A DNA stretch of 64,000 nucleotides. Origin: Maribacter aestuarii. Its GTDB lineage: Bacteria > Bacteroidota > Bacteroidia > Flavobacteriales > Flavobacteriaceae. Positions 27,030 to 34,948 of the stretch are shown piece by piece. The notes beneath the pieces were generated by a model. It saw nothing but the letters and a program-made list of their open reading frames with translations, had not been told where the DNA came from and made no database searches. The DNA is taken from the NCBI RefSeq assembly GCF_027474845.2, contig NZ_CP107031.2:2866501-2930500 (forward strand), written 5' to 3'. The position numbers and the translations under genes were made by a program. The stretch's first letter is position 1; the number at the start of each line of letters is the position of its first letter.

Positions 27030-27491
27030 TTGAAAACTTTGGATATTAAAATAGACGAAATAAACTGGAAAATTCTACAGCGACTTCAAGAGAACGCTCG
27101 GGAATCCTTTGCCAATATCGGAAGGGGAATTGGCCTTACTGCACCAGCTGTAGCGGAGCGGGTAAAAAAAATGGAGGATTACGGAATTTTGGAAAAGTAT
27201 ACGGCAAAGGTCTCCCATTCGCTAACAGGGCATCAGTTAAAGGCAATAATTACGCTAAAGGCTTTTATGGGTAAATTGATGCCATTTTTAGCTATGGTAA
27301 ACACATTAGAAGAAGTGGTTAATTGCTACAGGATTACTGGTAACGAAAACATTATTATGGAGGTGGTTTTGAAAGATCAGTTTCATCTGGAAAAATTTAT
27401 TGATAAATTAATTCAATATGGAGAAACGAGGACAAGTATCGTGCTATCTCAAGTTATTTCAGATGCCCCTCTTCACAGGCTTAAAAATTAG
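27030..27491 (+). CDS. Lrp/AsnC-family transcriptional regulator
   Basis: This 153-residue regulator has the standard two-domain form. The winged HTH at residues 8-60 includes DEINWKILQRLQENARESF and the recognition helix region GLTAPAVAERVKKME. The C-terminal RAM (ligand-binding, oligomerising) domain follows at about 70-150. The start is TTG, giving MKTLDIKIDE. Such proteins usually bind amino acids and control their metabolism or transport. It stands alone with its own -7 box; targets are not evident. Confidence 0.92.
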   Translation: MKTLDIKIDEINWKILQRLQENARESFANIGRGIGLTAPAVAERVKKMEDYGILEKYTAKVSHSLTGHQLKAIITLKAFMGKLMPFLAMVNTLEEVVNCYRITGNENIIMEVVLKDQFHLEKFIDKLIQYGETRTSIVLSQVISDAPLHRLKN

Positions 27492-27597
27492 TAACTAGGT
27501 AATGATTAAAAAAACTGTCCTTATTTTTAAATTTCAGAGCAGTTAATACTTAAATTTAAATAAAAAATTTGGCTAGATTTTTGATACAGTCATTAGC

Positions 27598-29010
27598 ATG
27601 AAAAGAAATACATCTTTAATAGTTTTTTTGCTTCCTATACTATTAGTGGCTCAAGAATTGAGACTGACAAAGGGCACAATAACCGATGACATTGTTGTTA
27701 ATGACTCCCTCTCCGAAACCATGGCTATTTACTTACCTAGTAGCTTTCAAATTACAAAGGCATGGCCAGTTCTTTTTGTTTTTGATATGGAGGGTAAGGC
27801 AAAACAATCGCTTTCTATGTTTAAGGATGCCGCGGAGCAAGAAGGTTATGTACTGGTAGGCTCCAATGCTGTTAATGACACTTTGACCATATCTCAAAAT
27901 GTTTTGATTACAAGTAGAATGTTCAATACGGTGGTGGATATGATTCCTGTCTTAAAAAAACGTGTTTATACGGGTGGATTTTCCAGCGGGGCGCGTTTTG
28001 CATCTATTCTACCAACGTTCATTAAGGATATTGAGGGAGTTATTTCGTGCGGAGCAGCAATTGGCAACATCGAAATCCTTAACAATAAGAACCCTTATTA
28101 TTTCATAGGAATAGTCGGAAGGGAAGATTATAACTACAGAGCCATGCTCGTAGACCAAAAAATTCTGGATAAGCTAAGGTTTCCCAATCAACTTTTAATT
28201 TTTGATGGAGGCCATAAATGGCCAAATAAAGATCATATAGCAGATGCTATGAGAATTTTTGCCCTCCATGGCATGGCCAAGGGGATGGAAGCAAAGAATG
28301 ATAGCTTAATTACCAAGTCTTATAATAATTTTTTGGCGGAGGCTAATGAAATGTTTACGAATGATAGGCCCATATTGGCCAACTATCGCTTATCAACTGT
28401 CAATCGCGTATTTAATCCTCTGTTGGAGGTGGACTCTTTAAAGAGTACACTTAGAGCACTAAAAAGAAGTAATTCGTTCAGAACTAAAAATAGAGAACAG
28501 AATAACTATTTTCTAAAAGAAACATTTACCAAAGAGGATTATAATTACTATTTGGAAGAAGATATAATTACTTATAATTATAATAACCTGGGTTGGTGGA
28601 ATTATCAAATGTCAGAACTGGACAAAATAGAACAAAGTACTAATTTGTTTAAGAGGCGTATGGGAAAGCGTTTAAGAGGTTACCTTAATGCTTTAATAGC
28701 TGATAATATAGACTTAATCAAATCTGGGGATAAAGTTGATTTCGAAGCTCTAAATTTTTTATATATGCTAAAAACGATAACGGAGCCTACCGATTATGAA
28801 AGTTATTTGAAAGTAATCTCTTATAGTGCTAGTATAGAGGATTATGGAACGGCTATGTTTTATCTTGAAGAATTACTGAAGAATGGGTATAAGAATAAAT
28901 CTGAACTTTACGCTTTGGAAAATACGGCTTTGTTTAGGATAACACCAGAATTCAATGAGTTGGTGCGAAAGTATCTAAAAGAATCCCGTTACGACCTCAT
29001 TGAGGACTAA
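27598..29010 (+). CDS. Secreted alpha/beta-hydrolase-like protein
   Basis: This 470-residue protein has a signal peptide (residues 1-18, ending LLVAQ). Residues 25-220 look like an alpha/beta-hydrolase or esterase-type fold: AIYLPSSF, PVLFVFDMEGKAKQ, a nucleophile elbow GGFSSGARFAS and a candidate catalytic His in FDGGHKWPNKDH. The C-terminal half is helical, with TPR-like stretches (EDYGTAMFYLEELLKNG). Substrate unknown. Its last 14 coding bases overlap the end of the convergent DJ-1/PfpI gene. Confidence 0.75.
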   Translation: MKRNTSLIVFLLPILLVAQELRLTKGTITDDIVVNDSLSETMAIYLPSSFQITKAWPVLFVFDMEGKAKQSLSMFKDAAEQEGYVLVGSNAVNDTLTISQNVLITSRMFNTVVDMIPVLKKRVYTGGFSSGARFASILPTFIKDIEGVISCGAAIGNIEILNNKNPYYFIGIVGREDYNYRAMLVDQKILDKLRFPNQLLIFDGGHKWPNKDHIADAMRIFALHGMAKGMEAKNDSLITKSYNNFLAEANEMFTNDRPILANYRLSTVNRVFNPLLEVDSLKSTLRALKRSNSFRTKNREQNNYFLKETFTKEDYNYYLEEDIITYNYNNLGWWNYQMSELDKIEQSTNLFKRRMGKRLRGYLNALIADNIDLIKSGDKVDFEALNFLYMLKTITEPTDYESYLKVISYSASIEDYGTAMFYLEELLKNGYKNKSELYALENTALFRITPEFNELVRKYLKESRYDLIED

Positions 29011-29716
29011 AATATGGCACTTGTGCCAAGTCCCAGTCAATAACTAGTCCCTTTGCCAACGATTTGGTAATTTCCTTTCCATACAAGTTTTCACAAAGGT
29101 AGAGTGCAGCCTCAAAGCTTTTTGCCCCTCCAGCTGATGTAATATATTTGCCGTCATGTACAAACAAAACACTGTCTTTAACTTTTAAATGCGGAAACAT
29201 TTTCTTGTAAGTCCCAATATCACTCGGAAAAGTAGTGGACACCACACTGTCCAGTAAACCCGCTTTGGCCAATACAAACGCCCCGTCACAATGACTGGTA
29301 ACAAATTGTGCATCTTTGGCAACGCGTTTCACAAAATTTAGCATAATGGTGTCATTCAAATCGCTATCTAAATGATGTTCCGCACTAGGCACTACCAAAA
29401 TATCAATGGGTGGAATTTCCTGGGCCGTATAATCGTAATCAGGAAGGATGCGCAAACCTTCAAAAGTCCTTATAGGATCTAGTGTATTTGCCAAAGAAAA
29501 AGTATTCATCGCTTTTATGCCCTGCCTATATTGCGTATGTTGATAAATATCGAAGGGTGCCGTGAGTTCCGTATTGTAGACGCCATTCATTATAAGAAAT
29601 GCAACATTATAACGGTCAGGTTCCATATTTGGTACAGTACCTTCCTGTTGATTCACCGTCTGATTACAACTTACTAAAACCATCATAATGGCATACAATA
29701 CCAAGTACTTTTTCAT
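28997..29716 (-). CDS. DJ-1/PfpI-family lipoprotein
   Basis: I place the start at the ATG at 29716 (MKKYLVLY), which gives a clean lipoprotein signal ending VLVSC; the longer upstream frame (from 29824) has no signal. The roughly 239-residue product has the class I glutamine amidotransferase-like fold. DILVVPSAEHH is followed by the nucleophile elbow SHCDGAFVLAKAGLLD with its Cys, and by TTFPSDIGTY and SAGGAKSFEAALYL. This matches the amidase-like subgroup related to AraC-fused GATase domains. Function unknown; an enzyme anchored in the envelope is likely. Confidence 0.85.
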   Translation of the reverse strand: MKKYLVLYAIMMVLVSCNQTVNQQEGTVPNMEPDRYNVAFLIMNGVYNTELTAPFDIYQHTQYRQGIKAMNTFSLANTLDPIRTFEGLRILPDYDYTAQEIPPIDILVVPSAEHHLDSDLNDTIMLNFVKRVAKDAQFVTSHCDGAFVLAKAGLLDSVVSTTFPSDIGTYKKMFPHLKVKDSVLFVHDGKYITSAGGAKSFEAALYLCENLYGKEITKSLAKGLVIDWDLAQVPYFSPQ

Positions 29717-29779
29717 AATCTCAAAATTTGATGGTTGCAAAGTACATTGAATTCGATTTATGAGAAAATTGTTATGTTG

Positions 29780-29787
29780 TATTTTTG
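29780..29787 (+). promoter_or_regulatory. -7 promoter box for the DUF1684 gene
   Basis: TATTTTTG matches TAnnTTTG exactly, 17 bases before the preferred ATG at 29805, which supports that start over the upstream one. Confidence 0.5.
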
Positions 29788-29804
29788 TATCAAATACGGG
29801 TTGT

Positions 29805-30458
29805 ATGCAACGATTACGATACATTTTATGGAGCCTCTCTTTATTGATTTTTGCTTGTGGTAATGAAAAAAAGTATCATGATTCTATTGAACGCGAAACT
29901 CCGATTACCGCGTCCGAAAAGCTTGCTTCGGTTTTTCAATTTCAGGAAGAATTGAACACTGAGTTTAAAGATCCAGAAGTATCACCGCTGCCGGACAGGT
30001 ACCGAAAGGATTTTGATGGTTTGGATTTTTTTAAGCCGGATACCAATTACATTATAAAGGCAAAATTTAGCAGAACGCCCGATGCCATTCCTTTTTTAAT
30101 GCCTACTACTACGGAACGGAAATCTAAAGAGGTTGTATACGGAATTGCGCATTTTACGTTGAACGGAAAAGAATATAAACTTGAAATTTATCAAAATCCA
30201 GAACTTACCCTAGAGGAAGCGTTTGTAGATTATCTTTTTTTACCTTTTACCGATAATACCAACGGAACTGAAACATACGGAGGTGGAAGATACTTAGACT
30301 TAAAAATACCAGTTGGGGATAGCATCGTGCTGAATTTCAATAAGGCTTACAACCCATATTGTGCCTATAACAAGAAATATTCTTGCCCGTTGGTGCCAAG
30401 TGTTAATAATTTGGACACAAAGGTTTTGGCCGGGGTCAAAGCTTTCAAAAAGGATTAA
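29805..30458 (+). CDS. DUF1684 lipoprotein
   Basis: The start at 29805 gives MQRLRYIL, a hydrophobic segment and a lipobox LIFAC. The roughly 217-residue body ends with the family signature: ETYGGGRYLDLKIP, then VLNFNKAYNPYCAYN and YSCPLVPSVNNL, which match DUF1684. These are small conserved proteins of unknown function. An earlier in-frame start at 29760 would place the -7 box inside the coding region, so I reject it. It is divergent from the DJ-1/PfpI gene. Confidence 0.88.
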   Translation: MQRLRYILWSLSLLIFACGNEKKYHDSIERETPITASEKLASVFQFQEELNTEFKDPEVSPLPDRYRKDFDGLDFFKPDTNYIIKAKFSRTPDAIPFLMPTTTERKSKEVVYGIAHFTLNGKEYKLEIYQNPELTLEEAFVDYLFLPFTDNTNGTETYGGGRYLDLKIPVGDSIVLNFNKAYNPYCAYNKKYSCPLVPSVNNLDTKVLAGVKAFKKD

Positions 30459-30532
30459 TACTGAAAAACCCGATGTTGAAGTCGGGCATTTCATTCTTAA
30501 ACTATAAAAATCAACTAATCATTCTTGCCTTT

Positions 30533-31599
30533 TTAGAACGAGTAAATTGCTGCTATCAAGAAACTTGATAAACTGCTAATTGGTTCTCCGTCTCCGTTTA
30601 CAAAGTTGTCATCCTCTGAGGCACTGTCTAGCCTAAATTCTGGTTTTATCATTAAGTCACCTATAGTTGCGCTTCCGGTAAGTGTAACCGCGAAAACACT
30701 GGCATCGCCTTCTGGATCAACAGATCCAATTGCTCCAAAAAAATCAGTTTCAGAAAAATACTCACCTCTTAAACCAATGGTGAAGTTTTCTGAGGTAGCC
30801 AATTGCGGATAGACTGCCACACCGGCAAAACTTCCTATACCATCTTCGTCGTCTCCACTAAAAAGTGCGGCGTTAAGACCCAGAAAAAAGAATCCGAAAG
30901 TTCAAACCCACCGGTATAATCAATTTCAAAAGAGCCATTATCAATTAATAAATTGGCATATTGTCCGCTGTATCCAAGCTGAACACCATAAGCATATTGT
31001 CCCGTTGGGTTAAATTCGGTTAAATCGGTAGGGTTCATAACCGCTAACATCAAACTTAAATCATCCGATAATGTAAAATCGGCCTTTAGTCCCGTATGTG
31101 AAAATGGTCCGTAAGAGAAAAGATAGGAAGTACTATAATTGAAATTGGCAGTTGGAGAAATTACTTCGTACCCTAAAAAGGTATTGAAATTACCAAACGT
31201 CAATTTAACATTGTCACTTACATTCCAATAAGCATAAAGTTGATTAACAATGTCTCCTGTAGCTGAATACATTGGAGATGCGAAGATTGCATCCGTCCCG
31301 CGTGGTCCAAATACTAAGTCTGCGACAAAACCTACTTTTTCACCTTCGTAACCCGCTATGACATTTGCCATACCCAAAGAAAAACCAGGTAAATTTGCAA
31401 AGGAACTTCCTGGAGCTTGTGCATCTACACCATTACCGGCATTAATATTAGCCCTGTAATAGGCGTCTATTGAACCACTAAAAGAAAATTTGGATGTTTC
31501 TTCTTCTGTATCTTGTGCGAACATAGCACTTGATGAAAAAACAGCACATGCTAATAAGATACTTTTTTTTACGAATTTTGTAATTGTAATCGCTTTCAT
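30533..31599 (-). pseudogene. Outer-membrane beta-barrel porin, frameshifted
   Basis: The reading frame is broken at a run of six A (plus strand, 30884-30889). Upstream it codes for a signal peptide (ending SAMFAQ), FSFSGSIDAYYRAN and barrel strands to GGFELSDSFF. Downstream it continues with VYPQLATSENFTIGLRGEYF and ends in IAAIYSF, a barrel-type C-terminal Phe. One extra base in the run restores GLNAALFSG and a protein of about 355 residues. It follows amtB and glnB on the same strand, so it probably brings nitrogen compounds or ions across the outer membrane. Preferred start 31599 (MKAITITKF). A 7-bp hairpin (31613-31629) lies 14 bases before the start. Confidence 0.75.
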
Positions 31600-31668
31600 A
31601 AGTTTGAGTTTAAATCCCATTTTGGGATTGATTGAGATGATTTGAATTTTTTGAAAAGATTATTTTTG

Positions 31669-31694
31669 ACGGAGCGTTCTGCAAAACGCTCCGT
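31669..31694. other. Intercistronic hairpin between amtB and porin
   Basis: ACGGAGCGTT (31669-31678) pairs perfectly with 31685-31694 across a 6-base loop. On the minus strand, where the operon is transcribed, no T run follows it, so it is unlikely to be a full terminator. It may attenuate, or protect a processed transcript end. Confidence 0.55.
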
Positions 31695-31714
31695 TTTTCT
31701 TTTCCTGTTTTTGA

Positions 31715-32953
31715 TTAATGTTGATTCATTCTAAAGTCGGCATAGGCATCCATTCCATGCTCATGGATGTCCAGCCCTTCTAATTCTTCCTCTTTAGAAA
31801 CACGTAGCCCTATGGTCGCCTTAAGTACGCCCAGGATAATACCAGAGGTAACTATACAAAAGGCACCAATAATTAGAACACCAAAGAGTTGTGTCATAAA
31901 CTGTTCCCCACCGGCCTTGGCTCCAAAAATACCAACGGCCAATGTTCCCCAGATGCCACAGATCAAGTGTACCGTAACTGCTCCAACGGGATCGTCTAAT
32001 TTTAATCTATCGATGAGTGCAACACCTAGAACGATAATTAGTCCCGCCAAAAAGCCAATAACTACTGCCTCATTAGGTGACATTAAATCGGCTCCTGCCG
32101 TAATACCTACTAAACCTCCCAAAATACCATTTAGGAACATGGTAAGGTCTAAATTCTTGTATAAAATTGTAGAAAGTATAAAAGCACCAAAGCCTCCAGC
32201 GGCGGCGGCCAAACTAGTAGTAACGAGTACCAAAGAGGTGAGTTCCGGGTCTGCAGAAAGAACGGAACCACCGTTAAAGCCAAACCAACCCAACCACAGA
32301 ATTAACACCCCTGCAGTAGCCATTGGTATACTATGACCGGGAATAGCCTTGGCTTTTCCATCTTTTCCGAACTTACCTATTCTAGCACCTAATAAGAAAA
32401 TAGCAACCAATGCGGCCCAGCCCCCAACGGAGTGTACCAATGTGGAACCGGCAAAATCATAGAATCCCCAAGAATCTAAAAAGCCGCCACCCCATTTCCA
32501 TGCACCCACAATTGGATATACCAATCCTACATAGATTACGGTAAAAATCATAAAGGAACCAATCTTGATACGTTCTGCAACCGCTCCAGAAACTATGGTA
32601 GCCGCCGTTGCGGCAAACATACCTTGAAAAAGGAAGTCTGTCCACCAGGTGTATCCTCCATCTGCGTAGTCAGGAGTCATTCCATTTTCCGGTGCTCCGA
32701 TTCCGAACCCTGCAAATTTTAAGATTCCAGCATCCCCATCTTCAAAGCCGGGATACATAAGGTTAAAGCCAAAAGCATAGTAAAGCAAGAGACCTCCGGT
32801 GATAATAAATATGTTCTTAAATAATATGTTGATTGTATTTTTTTGTCTGGTCAGTCCAATTTCTAGAAAGGCAAAACCGGTATGCATGAAGAATACCAAT
32901 GCGGTAGCCAACATCATCCATACATTATTTGCTGTAAATAATCCTGCGTCCAT
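31715..32953 (-). CDS. amtB: Ammonium transporter
   Basis: This 412-residue Amt/MEP/Rh-family channel moves ammonium across the inner membrane. It shows about 11 membrane spans and the family segments FFMHTGFAFLEIG, the signature region DFAGSTLVHSVGGWAAL (with a pore His), FNGGS and HLICGIWGTLAVG (second pore region). No long cleavable signal is evident; the first span begins near residue 8. It follows the PII gene by 29 bases, the classical pairing in which PII plugs AmtB when nitrogen is plentiful. The porin gene follows. Confidence 0.96.
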   Translation of the reverse strand: MDAGLFTANNVWMMLATALVFFMHTGFAFLEIGLTRQKNTINILFKNIFIITGGLLLYYAFGFNLMYPGFEDGDAGILKFAGFGIGAPENGMTPDYADGGYTWWTDFLFQGMFAATAATIVSGAVAERIKIGSFMIFTVIYVGLVYPIVGAWKWGGGFLDSWGFYDFAGSTLVHSVGGWAALVAIFLLGARIGKFGKDGKAKAIPGHSIPMATAGVLILWLGWFGFNGGSVLSADPELTSLVLVTTSLAAAAGGFGAFILSTILYKNLDLTMFLNGILGGLVGITAGADLMSPNEAVVIGFLAGLIIVLGVALIDRLKLDDPVGAVTVHLICGIWGTLAVGIFGAKAGGEQFMTQLFGVLIIGAFCIVTSGIILGVLKATIGLRVSKEEELEGLDIHEHGMDAYADFRMNQH

Positions 32954-32982
32954 TTTTTAAAATTTTTAGTTAGTTGATTATA

Positions 32983-33321
32983 TTAATTGATGCCGGCCTG
33001 GCCACTCTCTTTTGTTCTTATGCGGTATGCTTCTATTACATCGGAAACAAAGATTTTTCCGTCCCCCACGTTTCCGGAATAAGCTGATTCCAAAATGGCG
33101 TTAACCGTTTTCTCTAAAAATTCATCAGAAACTACAATGGAAAGATATCTTCTTTGAATGTCCGTAGTACTATAGGAAATACCACGATAAACATGACCTT
33201 GCTTTTCATTTCCAACTCCGGTTACGTCCCAGTAGCTGAAGAAGTTCACCTCAATTTGATGCAATGCTTCTTTTACATCGTCAAATTTGGACTTTCTAAT
33301 AATTGCCTCAATTTTTTTCAT
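32983..33321 (-). CDS. glnB: Nitrogen regulatory protein PII
   Basis: PII reads 2-oxoglutarate and adenylates and controls AmtB and nitrogen enzymes. I start at 33321 (MKKIEAIIRKSKF), giving 112 residues, the normal family length; the frame upstream adds 16 non-homologous residues. The T-loop region GHVYRGISYSTTDIQRRY keeps the YRG and a Tyr at the position used for modification in other PII proteins. The Walker-like B-loop segment SGNVGDGKIFV and the C-terminal RIRTKE are present. First gene of glnB-amtB-porin; by context glnK would be an equally fair name. Confidence 0.94.
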   Translation of the reverse strand: MKKIEAIIRKSKFDDVKEALHQIEVNFFSYWDVTGVGNEKQGHVYRGISYSTTDIQRRYLSIVVSDEFLEKTVNAILESAYSGNVGDGKIFVSDVIEAYRIRTKESGQAGIN

Positions 33322-33343
33322 TTTGTTATTGGTTTTAAAGAGC

Positions 33344-33351
33344 CAAATATA
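33344..33351 (-). promoter_or_regulatory. -7 promoter box for glnB-amtB
   Basis: The minus strand reads TATATTTG, a perfect TAnnTTTG match, 22 bases before the glnB start. The motif CACCCTAAAAAT (33367-33378) lies over the -33 side. Confidence 0.6.
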
Positions 33352-33366
33352 TGTTAATAAAATTAA

Positions 33367-33433
33367 CACCCTAAAAATATTGGGGGTAGTCTGGGTATTT
33401 TTATAGTTATCATAAAATAGACCCTAAAAAATT
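33367..33433. promoter_or_regulatory. Putative nitrogen-control region upstream of glnB
   Basis: This contains CACCCTAAAAAT (33367-33378), GGGGGTAG (33382-33389), TGGGTATTTT (33392-33401) and CCCTAAAAAATT (33422-33433). The last is the exact reverse complement of 5307-5318, and TGGGTATTTT is identical to 5368-5377, both between the glutamine synthetase genes. I see no other feature in the gap 33434-33611. Confidence 0.5.
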
Positions 33434-33611
33434 ATAGGTATAGGATTATACTATTCAATATTTTAGGAAATTGTAGATTCAATTTGACAAAAAGGAAGAA
33501 ATATTGATAAAAATTGCACGGAAGTATTAAAAAAGTTGCGGAAAGTGCAATAAATCCATGAAATGGATAGCAATCGTATAGTATCGTGGAGTGTTATCTA
33601 AATTAATATAC

Positions 33612-33983
33612 CTATATCAGTTTGCTAATCCATAGGCCAATAGCAATTGCCATTATGCCAACGACAACACTTAATAAAGTATAAAAAGAAAAATGGAGTA
33701 TAGAGGTGTCTCTAAGTAGCGAATGCCCTTCGAAGGCAAAAGTCGAAAAAGTTGTGAATCCCCCACAAAAACCTGCAGTAAGAAGAAGTGTTTGATTTTG
33801 GGTGAGTAAGTTATTCTTAAAGGATAGTCCCAATAGGATACCCATGAGCAGGCAACCCATAGTGTTCACTAAAAAAGTACCTAAAAAAAAATTGGGAAAA
33901 TAGGAGTTTAGATTTTTTGATATCCAAAAACGGAGCATACTTCCAAAACCACCCCCTAAAAATACAAGTAAGAATTGTTTCAT
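33612..33983 (-). CDS. crcB: Fluoride exporter CrcB/FluC
   Basis: This 123-residue, four-span membrane protein matches Fluc/CrcB channels that expel fluoride. Landmarks are the N-terminal GGGFGSMLRFWISK, the central NTMGCLLMGI with the conserved Asn, and GFCGGFTTFSTFAFE, which carries the TTFSTF pore motif. As Fluc proteins are dual-topology dimers, a single gene is enough. I looked for a fluoride riboswitch upstream and saw none. The micro-protein gene ending at 34007 lies 23 bases upstream and may share its transcript. Confidence 0.94.
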   Translation of the reverse strand: MKQFLLVFLGGGFGSMLRFWISKNLNSYFPNFFLGTFLVNTMGCLLMGILLGLSFKNNLLTQNQTLLLTAGFCGGFTTFSTFAFEGHSLLRDTSILHFSFYTLLSVVVGIMAIAIGLWISKLI

Positions 33984-34006
33984 TTCAACCTAGTAAAGGT
34001 AAGAAA

Positions 34007-34183
34007 CTATACTGCCTTCTTGTAGCTAGATGTAAGTAAATCCAATGAATATATTACGGACGGTACATCGGAAACCTTTGGCGTTGATTTTTTAGCTTTT
34101 TTACTAACACTTTTCAAGCTAACAATCATCATGACCGCATTTATACCGATTAAAACAAGAAAAATTGTAAAGAATGTCATCAT
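34007..34183 (-). CDS. Micro-membrane protein, 58 aa (FxTI family member 1)
   Basis: This 58-codon gene starts ATG-ATG at 34183/34180. It encodes one membrane span near the N-terminus, then a Lys-rich stretch (SVSKKAKKS) and a C-terminal tail ending LTSSYKKAV. The N-terminal span carries the pattern FxTIxxxLIxxNxxMxxxS, found again exactly at 49983-50066 and 50145-50231. A perfect -7 box lies about 30 bases upstream. The stop is 23 bases before crcB. Probably an inner-membrane protein with a cytoplasmic basic tail. Function unknown. Confidence 0.7.
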   Translation of the reverse strand: MMTFFTIFLVLIGINAVMMIVSLKSVSKKAKKSTPKVSDVPSVIYSLDLLTSSYKKAV

Positions 34184-34212
34184 AATTTATTGCCCCTTAT
34201 AGATGAATAACG

Positions 34213-34220
34213 CAAAATTA
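34213..34220 (-). promoter_or_regulatory. -7 promoter box for the 58-aa micro-protein
   Basis: The minus strand reads TAATTTTG, a perfect TAnnTTTG match, 29 bases upstream of the ATG at 34183. Confidence 0.5.
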
Positions 34221-34300
34221 CGTCATTTGTTATATTATACGTTTAAAACTGGCTTTTTGTTGTGAAAGAATCAATTTTTGCGGAGTATGCAAAAAATTGG

Positions 34301-34489
34301 CTAATCTTTAAGAAAATACTTAATGAAGAAGAGTATTAACAAGAATAATATAAAGAAAATTCCTACCCATTTAACGCCTTTATAATTTTTTTGATGCAGT
34401 TTCAGGTCTTTTCTATAGCTTATGACTATAATAACCATAAATGTAATTGCGAAAAGTACGGCAAAAATGATTTGTCCAGAGCTGAACAT
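34301..34489 (-). CDS. Small two-span membrane protein (62 aa)
   Basis: This 62-residue protein has two hydrophobic spans (residues 8-24 and 41-58) joined by a basic loop RKDLKLHQKNYKGVK. I do not recognise a named family. A perfect -7 box TAGCTTTG (minus strand, 34506-34513) lies 16 bases upstream of the ATG, supporting expression. It is divergent from the MazG-like gene. Confidence 0.62.
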   Translation of the reverse strand: MFSSGQIIFAVLFAITFMVIIVISYRKDLKLHQKNYKGVKWVGIFFILFLLILFFIKYFLKD

Positions 34490-34534
34490 ATTTTATATTT
34501 TTACGCAAAGCTAATTGAAAACATCAATATTTAA

Positions 34535-34921
34535 ATGAAAAACAAGATCAATGCGGTTAGACTATTCCACGAATCTTTTGGATTGGGCGTTTCTGAGGAA
34601 ATGACCGCCGATTTAGGAGAGGCCAAAAACCTTCTTCGTTTTAATCTTATGGATGAAGAAAATAAAGAGTATCTAGAGGCGGCCAGGAATAATGATTTGG
34701 TAGAAGTTGCAGATGCACTTGGTGATATGCTTTATATTCTTTGTGGGACTATTTTAGAACATGGCATGCAATATAAAATAGAAGAGGTTTTTAACGAAAT
34801 ACAGCGAAGCAACATGAGTAAACTTGATGCTAATGGAAAACCCATTTACCGCAAAGATGGCAAAGTCCTAAAAGGGCCTAATTATTTTAAACCGGACATA
34901 GATACTATTTTGAGCAAATAA
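34535..34921 (+). CDS. MazG-like nucleoside triphosphate pyrophosphohydrolase
   Basis: This 128-residue protein shows the all-helical NTP-PPase pattern: MDEENKEYLEA supplies the first acidic helix (ExxE), and EVADALGDMLYIL supplies the second (ExxD), together the usual Mg-binding set. Such enzymes cleave nucleoside triphosphates or related compounds to monophosphate and PPi, often as house-cleaning. The C-terminal segment YRKDGKVLKGPNYFKPD is typical of the phosphoribosyl-ATP-diphosphatase-like subgroup. It ends at a hairpin terminator shared with ilvE. Confidence 0.85.
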   Translation: MKNKINAVRLFHESFGLGVSEEMTADLGEAKNLLRFNLMDEENKEYLEAARNNDLVEVADALGDMLYILCGTILEHGMQYKIEEVFNEIQRSNMSKLDANGKPIYRKDGKVLKGPNYFKPDIDTILSK

Positions 34922-34948
34922 AAAAAAGGGCTAAACGCCCCTTTTTTT
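34921..34948. terminator. Bidirectional terminator
   Basis: AAAAAAAGGG (34921-34930) pairs with CCCTTTTTTT (34939-34948) around an 8-base loop, between the convergent MazG-like and ilvE genes. Confidence 0.8.

Noticed and set aside
31767..32336. A 189-codon plus-strand open frame inside amtB
   Set aside because: It is antisense to a clear ammonium transporter; its Pro/Ser-rich composition is what the complement of membrane-protein codons produces.
33984..34006. Fluoride riboswitch before crcB
   Set aside because: The gap to the upstream micro-gene is only 23 bases and no riboswitch-like fold was seen further up.
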